64,000 nucleotides of DNA, taken from Brumicola pallidula DSM 14239 = ACAM 615. Its GTDB lineage: Bacteria; Pseudomonadota; Gammaproteobacteria; Enterobacterales; Alteromonadaceae. The notes beneath the pieces are model-generated. The model did not search any database, was not told the origin of the DNA, and saw nothing but the letters and a program-made list of their open reading frames with translations. The position numbers and the translations under genes are program-made. Of the stretch, positions 44,497 through 53,162 are shown one piece after another (position 1 is the stretch's first letter; each line of letters starts with the position of its first letter). Location: assembly GCF_000428905.1 (NCBI RefSeq), contig NZ_AUAV01000005.1, positions 62,001 through 126,000 of the forward strand, in the 5' to 3' direction.

Positions 44497-44532
44497 AGTG
44501 ACAGGCTCAATTAATGACACTACAATGTCACT
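44497..44532 (+). promoter_or_regulatory. nested inverted repeats, probable hipBA operator
   Basis: AGTGACA at 44497-44503 pairs with TGTCACT at 44526-44532, and TGACA-CTACAA-TGTCA at 44515-44530 is nested in it. It lies just upstream of hipB, where the HipB antitoxin would autorepress. Confidence 0.5.
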
Positions 44533-44546
44533 AACACTGTTTTTAG

Positions 44547-44870
44547 ATGCTTAATAACATAATGATGTCACTTATTACACCAGCAAAATCTCAAAAGAAA
44601 CTAGCAATTAATGCGAGGGCGAAGCGTCTGCAAATGGATCTAACTCAAGAGGGGCTGTCCAAGCGCTCCGGCGTACCCCTTCGTACTTTGCGTAAGTTTG
44701 AGCAAGAGGGTGCTATATCCCTAGAGTCATTCCTCAAGATTTATATGGTACTAGGTGGTCTAGATGACATTGTTAAAGCGAGTGCTCCCAAAGAAACCGC
44801 TTTTTTATCAATTGACGAAGTGCTTGATACACAAAATACGAAAACACGTCAACGAGGTACTCGAAAATGA
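44547..44870 (+). CDS. hipB: HipB-like XRE-family antitoxin
   Basis: 107 residues. A helix-turn-helix of the XRE/Cro type occupies residues ~24-75 (RAKRLQMDLTQEGLSKRSGV, PLRTLRKFEQEGAISLESFL). A basic C-terminal tail follows (TKTRQRGTRK), which in HipB-type proteins reaches the toxin. It represses its own operon and neutralises HipA. It starts downstream of nested inverted repeats, and its stop overlaps the hipA start by 4 bp. An ATG at 44562 is an alternative start. Confidence 0.85.
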   Translation: MLNNIMMSLITPAKSQKKLAINARAKRLQMDLTQEGLSKRSGVPLRTLRKFEQEGAISLESFLKIYMVLGGLDDIVKASAPKETAFLSIDEVLDTQNTKTRQRGTRK

Positions 44871-46102
44871 GTGCGAAAAATACAGTAAATGAAATAAAAG
44901 TCAGTCTTGACTTCGGCACGAAACGCATTGCGGTAGGTCGCCTTGCTATGCGTGGGCGAAAAGTCTACTTTGAATATGAACGCAGTTTTATCGAATTGAA
45001 CCTAGAAATATCACCTATAAGACTTCCACTACAGCCAGGCTTACATAGTTTTGATAATACCTTATTTGAAGGATTACCGGGGGTATTTAATGACAGCTTA
45101 CCCGATGGATGGGGACGGTTGCTGTTTGACCGTTTCGCGCGTACTCAGGGCATCCTACCAACTGATATAACACCGCTAGATAGGTTGGCTCATATCGGCA
45201 CACATGGGCTTGGCGCACTGATCTATGAGCCTGACTTTGACTTAGCCGAACAAAACGAAAGTATCTGCTTGGATAAATTATCCGCAGAAGCACAAGAAGT
45301 TCTCGATGGTGAAAGCAGTGATGTGCTGAAACATCTTATCGCTTTAAATGGTTCTTCTGCTGGTGCGCGGCCCAAGGCCCTCATTGGTGTTAATGAGAAA
45401 CGCGATCATATTATTCATGGCGTGAGCATACTTAGTGAAGGCTACGAGCCTTGGATGGTTAAATTCTCTAGTACGCAGGACGGCATTGATGCTGGAGCAA
45501 TAGAATATGTTTACGCCCTCCTAGCAAAAGATGCTGGCATTGATATGCCCGATGTTCACCTTTTTCCTGCTGAAAAAGGGCACGGGTACTTTGCGGTAAA
45601 GCGATTTGACCGTTTTGGTCCAAAACGCTATCACATGCATACCGCTTGCGGGTTACTGCACTCTGATTTCAGAACACCTTCTTTGGACTACGAAGAACTA
45701 TTAACATTAACGGGCATATTGACTCGCGATGTACGCGAGGTCGAAAAAGCATTCAGATTGGCCGCATTTAATGTACTCACACATAACAGGGATGACCACT
45801 CCAAAAACTTTAGTTTTTTGATGGATGAAGCTGGGCTTTGGAGGCTTTCTCCTGCATACGATTTGACTTTCTCTTCTGGTCCAGGTGGAGAGCAAAGCAC
45901 TACTGTTATGGGGGAAGGCAAAAACCCGAATATTGAACACCTGTTGAAACTTGCTAAAGAGACCAATATCAAAAGGCAAAAAGCTGAAGGTATATTAGAG
46001 GAAGTCCTATCTTGCTTAGAAAATTGGACTGAGCTTTCAAAAAGGTATGGCGTGAGCAACGCAAACATTAAACTTATTCAATCAAAATTAAAAAACCGAT
46101 AA
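44867..46102 (+). CDS. hipA: HipA-family Ser/Thr kinase toxin
   Basis: 411 residues. The HipA N-terminal domain (LPGVFNDSLPDGWGRLLFDR) is followed by the kinase-like core: the P-loop region GSSAGARPKALIG, the Lys-bearing PWMVKFSS, the catalytic loop THNRDDHSKNFSFL with Asp and Asn, and LSPAYDLTFS as the activation/metal-binding segment. All catalytic motifs look intact. The E. coli enzyme phosphorylates glutamyl-tRNA synthetase and causes persistence; targets of this homologue are unknown. With hipB it forms a type II toxin-antitoxin pair, bracketed by IS982 remnants. Confidence 0.9.
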   Translation: MSAKNTVNEIKVSLDFGTKRIAVGRLAMRGRKVYFEYERSFIELNLEISPIRLPLQPGLHSFDNTLFEGLPGVFNDSLPDGWGRLLFDRFARTQGILPTDITPLDRLAHIGTHGLGALIYEPDFDLAEQNESICLDKLSAEAQEVLDGESSDVLKHLIALNGSSAGARPKALIGVNEKRDHIIHGVSILSEGYEPWMVKFSSTQDGIDAGAIEYVYALLAKDAGIDMPDVHLFPAEKGHGYFAVKRFDRFGPKRYHMHTACGLLHSDFRTPSLDYEELLTLTGILTRDVREVEKAFRLAAFNVLTHNRDDHSKNFSFLMDEAGLWRLSPAYDLTFSSGPGGEQSTTVMGEGKNPNIEHLLKLAKETNIKRQKAEGILEEVLSCLENWTELSKRYGVSNANIKLIQSKLKNR

Positions 46103-46463
46103 ATTGATGGAGCTACAAACATTTAAGGAAACTGCTTCACTAGACTTGGCTTATAGATTTAAAACCAATTAACTTGCCCTAGTTGCCACTACGTTTCATC
46201 TGACAATACTCTAAGCATTTCCTTGTTTTTTATTTCAAACAGCTATTAATGTTTAGCGGAAAGGGACGAAGCATAAGATAAAAGCGCAACAGAAAATACC
46301 AAGAATTTAAGCTGTTTCTAATCTCAGCTTATAGCTAAAAGCCAATTTGATTAATCGAATTCTCTAATAATAGCGATAGGTCGTTAGCTGCCCTTTTTAG
46401 CCGAAATCATCAAATGGCTGTGGCACATTATTCGTATACAACGAGCACAGAACCTAAACAATC
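46103..46463. other. non-coding stretch between hipA and the short IS982 derivative
   Basis: About 360 bp with no convincing ORF, promoter or RNA. Composition is AT-rich with frequent stops in all frames. Confidence 0.4.
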
Positions 46464-46469
46464 TAAGTA

Positions 46470-46622
46470 ACCCGAATCCTGCTTAAGAAATTGAACTAAA
46501 TGCTGGTTCCAAGATCTGATCTTTCGACAAAGATTGAACAAATCCAAAAAGGAACCAGCCAAGCTTTAATTTGACTGATGTAGAGCGCAAGGCTATGGTT
46601 GTTGCTTAAGCAGATCTCAGGT
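46470..46622 (+). mobile_element. 153-bp non-autonomous (MITE-like) derivative of the IS982-family element
   Basis: The ends are 18-bp inverted repeats, ACCCGAATCCTGCTTAAG at 46470-46487 and CTTAAGCAGATCTCAGGT at 46605-46622 (14 of 18 match). A 6-bp direct duplication TAAGTA flanks it (46464-46469 and 46623-46628). The right half (from ~46547) is homologous to the tail of the transposase at 43830-43900, including FNLTDVERKAMVVA and its stop. The interior of the transposase is deleted. The intact duplication shows it moved as a unit, presumably driven by a full-length copy elsewhere. Confidence 0.8.
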
Positions 46623-46628
46623 TAAGTA

Positions 46629-47201
46629 AAAATTATTTAGATTGAACGACTTATGTGGACTATGGCCGCCTGACAGCTCTGCCTGTGATTTCAATCCAAC
46701 AATAAAATATATTTCAAAGGGTAGCGACTGGCTCCTGAGCGATAAGGAGACGTTGAAGGACGTGGGCAAAGCTGATGTTAGATGATAAGAAAATTTGCAC
46801 GTTTAATTCGACTCAAATATGACAAAATGTTGTTATCTCTGTACTGTGTTTCTATCTTAATAATTTTGGACTGGGTTCAGTATGAGACTATCAATAGACA
46901 TTACAGCAGAGGAGCATCATTTCTTGGTCTTATTCAAAAAATTTACCTAATGTTTACGTGACTAAAGCAGTTGAGCATTTTATTTTTATCTAACAGTTAG
47001 TGAGGATTATCCAATTATTATCGCAGTTCTTCACAAATCGCGGGGCATCGTTAAACATCTTTCCAGCAGAGTTTAAATGAACCATATTATTCTATAGATA
47101 ACTGGTAATACCATTTTTTGTCAGAGTGCCGCCTGAGTTCGCACTAGAAATTCAGGTGCCTGAGTCCACTCAGGCAACGAATCTATAGTCAACAGCGAGC
47201 G
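46629..47201. other. non-coding stretch with possible antitoxin stub
   Basis: ATG 46882 to TAA 46950 encodes 22 residues beginning MRLSIDITAEEHHFL. That resembles the first strand of small ribbon-helix-helix type antitoxins and then stops, so it could be a remnant. A 20-bp near-perfect palindrome (TGCCTGAGT-CC-ACTCAGGCA, 47157-47176) lies 25 bp before the IS1182 element. Nothing else was recognised. Confidence 0.35.
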
Positions 47202-48822
47202 CAGGGTGTGTGAAAACTATTGATCACCTTTTGGTCTAAGCCCAGTGTTTTTATGATCAAACAATCTTAATGTTATTGACTATTAAATCGCCACTTTGAG
47301 TATAATGACATGGTCAGCCAAACCAGAGAAAACAATTCATGGCACACCATATTTTAGCCCAATCAAGAACACAAACCACCTTGTTTCCAGAAGTGCTTGA
47401 AGACTTTGTTACTGAAGATAATCCTGTTCGAGTCGTGGATGTATTTGTAGACGGTTTAGACCTTGAAACATTCGGATTTGAGCGCGTTATTGCCAAAGGC
47501 AAAGGCCGTCCAGGTTACCATCCAGCAATCCTGTTAAAGCTTTATATCTATGGCTATCTCAATCGCATTCAATCTTCGCGTCGCTTAGAAAAAGAAAGCC
47601 ATCGCAACGTTGAGTTGATGTGGTTGCTAGGTCGACTGATGCCAGACTTTAAAACGATTGCTGACTTCAGAAAGGACAATGGCAAAGGCATAAAAAGCGT
47701 GTGCCGCAGGTTCGTAGAGATGTGTCGCCAGATGAAGATGTTCTCTGATTCAATTTTCGCCATTGATGGCAGTAAGTTTAAAGCCGTCAACAACAAATCC
47801 AAGAACTATACGCCTGGCAAAGTGAAAGACTGTATCGAGCGCGTTGAAAAGCATATTGAAAGATACTTAAGTCAAATGGACACCCAAGACAAGAATGAAA
47901 AAGAGACTGTCACCACAGTTTCAGCGTCAAAATTGGCATGGCTTGAAGCGCGTTTAGTTGAACTCAAAGCGCTTGAAAAAGAAGTGAATGAACACCCAGA
48001 TAAGCAAGTATCACAAACCGACCCCGATGCTCGTTTGATGAAGACGCATCATATGGAAAGAAAGGCATGCTACAACGTGCAAAGCGCGGTGGATACCAAG
48101 CATCACTTAATTGTGGCGCACGAAATCACCACGACAACAGACAGAGGCCAACTTACCTTAGTGGCAAAGCAAGTCCAAAAAACGTTGGGGCAAAAAGACA
48201 TTACCGTCATCGCCGATAAAGGCTATTTTAGTCGCACCGACATCAAGGAGACGCACGACAGCAAATGTGCGGCAAACCGATATATCGGGCGCCGCCAAGA
48301 AAGGCATATTCAACAAATCCTTATTTAAATACGATGCGCATCAGGATATCTATACATGCCCTGCGGGCGAGAAATTACCGCATCGACGTAACGCGACAGA
48401 AGATGGTCTTGAGCAAAAGGTCTACGTTAACCACATCGCTTGTAGAGACTGTACTATCAGGGCTAAATGTACAACGTCATTAAAAGAGCCAAGAAAGATG
48501 AAACGCTGGATTCACGAAGAGGTGATAAAGAACGTGAGTATCGAAATGAGCCTGCATGTGCTGGCTTATAATCTGAAAAGAATGATGACCATACTGGGAA
48601 CAACTGGATTGATGGAGGCCATCAGGCGATAAAGGCGCATTAGCCTCAATTCGCGTTGTAAAACAGCCTTAAAACCTCACATTTACCCTCATCGACCGAC
48701 CTTAACACTGCAAAATCAAAATCCCGCGCTAACGTTAATAATCGGTGACTCAATCATTTGGCAGGCTGAGTATCGGAGACAACAAGGTTTGGCGATTGTA
48801 TTTTGAGTTTTCACACACCCTG
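47202..48822 (+). mobile_element. IS1182-family insertion sequence
   Basis: A 1621-bp element with perfect 17-bp terminal inverted repeats (CAGGGTGTGTGAAAACT at 47202-47218 and its complement at 48806-48822). The 4-bp direct repeat AGCG flanks both sides (47198-47201, 48823-48826). The perfect ends and duplication indicate a fairly recent insertion. The single transposase gene inside is frameshifted. Confidence 0.9.
47339..48632 (+). pseudogene. IS1182 transposase, frameshifted
   Basis: Frame 1 (47339-~48265) encodes the N-terminal DUF772 domain (FVTEDNPVRVVDVFVDGLDL, RPGYHPAILLKLYIYGYLNR), LMPDFKTIADFRKDN, and DDE-domain sequences up to VIADKGYFSRTDIKETHDSK. It then runs into out-of-frame codons. 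Similarity resumes in the +1 frame from 48267 with RQTDISGAAKKGIFNKSLF, CPAGEKLPH, the zinc-like CRDCTIRAKC, and VSIEMSLHVLAYNLKRMM to the stop at 48632. One extra or two missing bases near 48265 explains it. Programmed frameshifting is not usual in this family. Confidence 0.85.
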
Positions 48823-49069
48823 AGCGAATACCCGCCAGTCGCAGTTCACTATTTTACATCCCAAAAGACAGTTTCGGCGACGTAGACAATAGTAAATTAT
48901 AGAGTTGGTATTGCGACGAGTTGGTAATTTGACGAACTGCGCAATACTAGCGATACCAATCTGAAAACACGTTTATGTATTAACTGTTGCTATCAAGCAG
49001 ACTAAGGCATGCTGCATCTGAACGCTTGTAATCAGATACCCGCCAATTAAATCAAAATGAGCAGAGGCG

Positions 49070-49444
49070 GTGTTTATAAAATATCGTCATAGAATGATTT
49101 ATAAAAAGCTTACTAGGCTAACTTTTAAGGATAAATTGAGCTATGATCAAACCAGAGATTATTGTAATTATCAGGCTATTCCTGCCGATAGTGGTCATAA
49201 TCCGGTCGGGTGGCTGATGGTGTTGTTTACTTGGGTACTTTTTGTAGGATTGGCGGTTACCGGATTTATGATGGAAGAGATAGATATGTTTTTTGGCAAT
49301 AGTTTGCTCGAAAGTATCCATTCCATTTTTTCAAACGTATTATACGGCATTATCATCGTGCATATTTTAGCGGTATTCGCTGTTGGATGGTGGGGAAAAA
49401 TTTCCTTAGTTGGTGCGATGATTACCGGTAAGCGTGAAATGTAA
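49070..49444 (+). pseudogene. cytochrome b561-type protein, N-terminally truncated
   Basis: 124 residues. From residue ~43 it matches the C-terminal half of small diheme cytochrome b561 proteins: SGHNPVGWLMVLFTWVLFVG, a second helix region, and IIIVHILAVFAVGWWGKISL ending in MITGKR. Two of the four membrane helices and the first heme His residues, normally encoded by ~60 further codons, are absent, and the first 40 residues do not match well. It begins with a GTG 250 bp after the IS1182 element. A shortened but functional protein cannot be excluded. Confidence 0.55.
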
Positions 49445-49447
49445 TGA

Positions 49448-49993
49448 CTATACTATTGAGACTTTAACGCCTAAAAGTATAAGGACAACACCTCCAAAAA
49501 TTTCAGCTTTATTTCCAAGCCAAACTGATGTGCTTCGACCCATGAGAACACCAGTATAACTGAACAAAAACGTAATAATACCAATGATGATGCACGCGTA
49601 AATGCCGTTTATATTCATCAGCGTTAGCGAGAAACCAGCTGCGAGAGCATCGATGCTAGTGGCAATTGCAAGCAATAATAATGAATAGTGAGAATATGTT
49701 TTAGATGCTGCGCATTTATCGGGCTGAGATGTGACTGCTTCGTATATCATTTTGAGACCGATAATAACGAGTAATATAAACGCTATCCAATGAGCAAAAC
49801 CACCAATCCAACTAAATAAAGCAACGCCTCCAAGATATCCAAATAATGGCATTAATCCTTGAAACAGGCCAAAGTATAAACCAGCTAACAGTGCAAGTTT
49901 CTGAATTTTCTTTGGATTGCTAACACCCATGGTTAAAGACACTGCAAATGCGTCCATACTTAAGGCTATTGCAAGTATTGTGATTTCGAACAT
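49448..49993 (-). CDS. mntP: manganese efflux pump MntP
   Basis: 181 residues with six membrane helices. The two repeated acidic motifs of the family are present: ALSMDAFAVSLTMGVSN near the N-terminus and ATSIDALAAGFSLTLM near residue 115; their Asp residues are required for Mn export in E. coli MntP. The central His/Cys-rich loop and C-terminal GNKAEIFGGVVLILLGVKV also fit. It keeps cytosolic Mn(II) low. No yybP-ykoY (Mn) riboswitch or MntR box was recognised upstream. Confidence 0.92.
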   Translation of the reverse strand: MFEITILAIALSMDAFAVSLTMGVSNPKKIQKLALLAGLYFGLFQGLMPLFGYLGGVALFSWIGGFAHWIAFILLVIIGLKMIYEAVTSQPDKCAASKTYSHYSLLLLAIATSIDALAAGFSLTLMNINGIYACIIIGIITFLFSYTGVLMGRSTSVWLGNKAEIFGGVVLILLGVKVSIV

Positions 49994-50840
49994 CGTGGCT
50001 ACTTAATAATAGAAGTTATTTTTTAAAGGTTTAAAAGGGGCTATAAGTATTCGTATTAAAAAAATATTATGCCCGTGACTACAATCGATATCTTAAAATA
50101 TAAACATCAATTCGCGATGCAGATTAAGTCATCTGAGTATTATAATCAAACTTCTATTTTGAAATATTGTTTAGTCTAAAATAGTTTAACAAAGGATGAA
50201 CCGATGTTTATATGGCATCTATCTGTATAATAGATGCACCAGCGTGCAGAAAGCTCGTTGTATTTTAGTGAGGGGGCGATAAGGCTAGTAATTCCGATCT
50301 GCTGTTCTTATGATGACAACCACCAATATCAAAAAATCTGAAAATTTAAATGTTTTTTTAACGATAAGCGAACGCATCAAACGCTAACCCAGTTATTGAA
50401 ATTTGCTAACGTCTCCTATGTGTCATTAGGGTGAATTAGATAAAGTATCAGTGACTATATTTGGCACTTTTGCGACTGTCACGAGCTTAAAGCTTATGTC
50501 AGCCATGTCGGTTCAGATGTCATTAGCATATCAACCACTGATGCAGTTCCAATCCTTAATACCTAGTTTCAAACTTTCATATATCCGGATAATCCATAAA
50601 TATTTAATTGTGCAAACAATACCGCATTCCAAGACCTCAGCATATGCAGTATCATTTGATATACATTTGTGCGCCCCTCCCTTTGGTATCGTTTATCGGA
50701 CAAGCGCGCATACAACCCATTGATCCCAAGTCGCGGGGCCACATCACACAGTTTTTTCAACATGGTGTAAAATATATTTACGATATTAAAAGAAGAATGA
50801 GTCATGTTTAGTGGTCTACAGACGGTTAAAACAGATAGTT
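49994..50840. other. 847-bp region with no recognised gene
   Basis: A long AT-rich gap between mntP and the MATE gene. Short ORFs on both strands (e.g. 50451-50723 plus, 50569-50805 minus) overlap each other, lack ribosome-binding sites and resemble no family. The mntP promoter must lie in the first part, the MATE promoter in the last. Confidence 0.4.
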
Positions 50841-52256
50841 ATGAAGATTAATTTTCCGTTGACTGCCATGTTATATAAATTACGAAATAACAACACCTCA
50901 ACTTTTCGGCAAAGCGTAAAACTTGCGTGGCCTATCTCGCTGCAAAGTATCCTGGTAACCATGCTGGGCATGAGCGACATTATGATGGTTGGTCATCTGG
51001 GTGACGCAGCGGTTGCGTCTGTTGGATTAGGCAACCGTATTCAGTTTGTTGTGCTGATCATCTTGTCTGGTCTTGCTACTGGCGTGGGAGTGCTCTCTGC
51101 GCAGTATTATGGTGCAGGTAAACTTACTCGCGTCAGTCCGGTAATCATTAAGGTTCTGATTATTGGAACTGGGCTTTTATTGCCGGTGGTGTTGCTGACC
51201 TTTTTTTTCGGCGATCTTATTGTTGGTTTAGGTACCACTGACCCTGCAATAATTAATATAGGCAAACAATATCTGTGGGTTACTATGCCCAGCTTAGCCT
51301 TCGTATTAATCGTCATGGTTTTTGAGAATGCCCTGCGTGGGTTCAGTCAGGTAAGGCTCTCTATGGCGCTCGGTTGTATTGCGATTATTATTAATATTGC
51401 GCTCAACTACTGGCTAATTAACGGCGGGTTAGGGGTCGATGCATTGGGCGTGCTCGGTGCGGCTTGGGCAACCTTTATAGCTCGAGCAATTCACGCCTTA
51501 ATGATTGTATTTTGTCTGGCTAAAAGTAAGCATATTGTCTTTCCTACGGGTCTTACTGGAAATGACTTTTACGACATAAAACAGTGGTCTCATTTAATTA
51601 AACTAGTATGGCCGTTGATGGTGAGCTTCGGAGTCTGGTCATTAGGTACATTTGTGTATCAGCTCATATATGGTCGTATTGGCACACAAGAACTCGCTGT
51701 CATGAGTCTAATGGCGCCGCTGGAAGGTTTATTAGTCGCCTTCTTTTTTGGTTTTGCTTCTGCTTGTTCCATTATGATTGGCCAGCGACTTGGACAAGAC
51801 GATTTCATGTCTGCTTGGTCTGTAGCGCGAGGTTTTGCGATTAGCGCGCCCATCGTGACACTTTTCTTAGGGCTACTGATGCTGAGTTTGGAATCTTTAA
51901 TGTTCATGCCCTACGCCAATTTGGATCAGGCTACCTTGTCCGTCGCCCACGATATTTTTATACTGATTACATTTGGCACCTGTATAAAAGTATTTAACAT
52001 GACAGCCTCGATGGGAATTTTGCGCGCTGGGGGAGATAACAAACACTGTTTGCTTATCGACTTCTCCGGCATGTGGATAATTGGCATTCCGTTAACCTTT
52101 GCAGCTGCATTTTATTTTGCCTTGCCGATATATTGGGTAGTGTTGATCACTTATTCAGAGGAGATCGTCAAGTCTGTCCTGTTTTTTTATCGGGTCAAAG
52201 CAAGACATTGGCAACGTAACCTTACCGCGCATTCAGGTCCACAGGACGCGATTTAA
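50841..52256 (+). CDS. MATE-family multidrug/Na+ antiporter (NorM-like)
   Basis: 471 residues from the ATG at 50841 (a GTG at 50811 is the alternative). Twelve predicted membrane helices in two related halves. MATE landmarks are WPISLQSILVTMLGMSDIMM, VGHLGDAAVASVGLGNR, SGLATGVGVLSAQYYGAG, then in the second half PLMVSFGVWSLGTFVYQLIY and GFASACSIMIGQRLGQDD. It exports cationic drugs or dyes in exchange for Na+ or H+. Single gene, convergent with the EF-P-like gene. Confidence 0.9.
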   Translation: MKINFPLTAMLYKLRNNNTSTFRQSVKLAWPISLQSILVTMLGMSDIMMVGHLGDAAVASVGLGNRIQFVVLIILSGLATGVGVLSAQYYGAGKLTRVSPVIIKVLIIGTGLLLPVVLLTFFFGDLIVGLGTTDPAIINIGKQYLWVTMPSLAFVLIVMVFENALRGFSQVRLSMALGCIAIIINIALNYWLINGGLGVDALGVLGAAWATFIARAIHALMIVFCLAKSKHIVFPTGLTGNDFYDIKQWSHLIKLVWPLMVSFGVWSLGTFVYQLIYGRIGTQELAVMSLMAPLEGLLVAFFFGFASACSIMIGQRLGQDDFMSAWSVARGFAISAPIVTLFLGLLMLSLESLMFMPYANLDQATLSVAHDIFILITFGTCIKVFNMTASMGILRAGGDNKHCLLIDFSGMWIIGIPLTFAAAFYFALPIYWVVLITYSEEIVKSVLFFYRVKARHWQRNLTAHSGPQDAI

Positions 52257-52431
52257 TGCTCATTACAGATGCCTCCAGCACTGCTAACCCTTTTTTTATA
52301 TAAATAATTTTGCGACTAGGTTCAGCTCAGTAAAAATTTAAGCGGAAGTCATGTTAGGTTAGTTAGGTGGGTAGAAGTTTAGGACAAATGGACCTTTCAC
52401 TACAATTGAAGCCCACAATAGTGTTGAGTGA

Positions 52432-52461
52432 GTTATGGCACTCATTACGAAGTGCCATAAC
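52432..52461. terminator. strong hairpin between convergent genes
   Basis: A perfect 11-bp stem (GTTATGGCACT 52432-52442 with 52451-52461, 8-nt loop), 9 bp past the stop of the EF-P-like gene. No T run; still the likely transcript end for both sides. Confidence 0.5.
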
Positions 52462-52469
52462 AGAGAACT

Positions 52470-53036
52470 TTAAGCTCTGCTGGTAAACTTAACGTCTGCC
52501 GTATTTACTTTTATTTTTTCGCCAGTTGAAATATATTCTGGCACCTGCACGGTTAAGCCAGTAGATAATAATGCTGGTTTTGTGCGAGCACTAGCCGATG
52601 CGCCTTTAATCGAAGGGTCTGTTTCAGTAATAACTAAGTCAACTGAAGCCGGTAATTCAATACCGACTGGCTTATCATCGACGATTAATAACTGCAGACC
52701 AATGGTTTCTTCAGTAATAAACAAAAGCTCATCGCTAATCGTCTCTTTATCTATCGAATAAGGGGTGTAATCTTCATTATCCATGAACACATACTCGTCG
52801 CCATCGTAATATGAAAACATTACTTTTTTCTTGCTAAATTCGGCAGTATGTATCATCTCATCCGCTTTGAAACTTTCATCTGCTTTAGCGCCTGTGGCAA
52901 CTTCATATAAACGCATTCTATATAAACTTGCACCTGCTCTGCCGCTAGGCGTAAGCTTTGCGATGTCTTTTACAAAATATACTTTTCCATTCAGTTCAAT
53001 GGCGGCATTTTTCTTTATTTCACTGGCTTTTGGCAT
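52470..53036 (-). CDS. yeiP: elongation factor P-like protein EfpL/YeiP
   Basis: 188 residues in three EF-P domains (KOW-like N-terminal, OB-fold middle, OB-fold C-terminal). The loop that carries the modified Lys in EF-P reads [14 protein letters not shown], with Arg at the tip as in the EfpL/YeiP subfamily. The C-terminal block [20 protein letters not shown] is typical. EfpL relieves ribosome stalling at proline and some other motifs without needing the EpmA/B modification. Single gene. Confidence 0.93.
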   Translation of the reverse strand: MPKASEIKKNAAIELNGKVYFVKDIAKLTPSGRAGASLYRMRLYEVATGAKADESFKADEMIHTAEFSKKKVMFSYYDGDEYVFMDNEDYTPYSIDKETISDELLFITEETIGLQLLIVDDKPVGIELPASVDLVITETDPSIKGASASARTKPALLSTGLTVQVPEYISTGEKIKVNTADVKFTSRA

Positions 53037-53162
53037 ACTGCTTCTCGTTAAGATCGGTAATAAAATTCTGGGTTGTTTAAAAATAGAACGGTCTAGCTGG
53101 ATGATATACCATTTTTGTATGTCATGTCTGCTATTGATACCTAGGCATGGCTTTACCTGCGT

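Noticed and set aside
43811-46628. A true composite transposon carrying hipBA
   Set aside because: Outer flanks TAAATA and TAAGTA differ, and TAAGTA is already explained as the duplication of the 153-bp element.
49994-50100. Possible yybP-ykoY manganese riboswitch upstream of mntP
   Set aside because: The conserved paired loops of that riboswitch were not seen in the leader.
50451-50805. Overlapping ORFs on both strands between mntP and the MATE gene
   Set aside because: No ribosome-binding site, no family resemblance, and they overlap each other.
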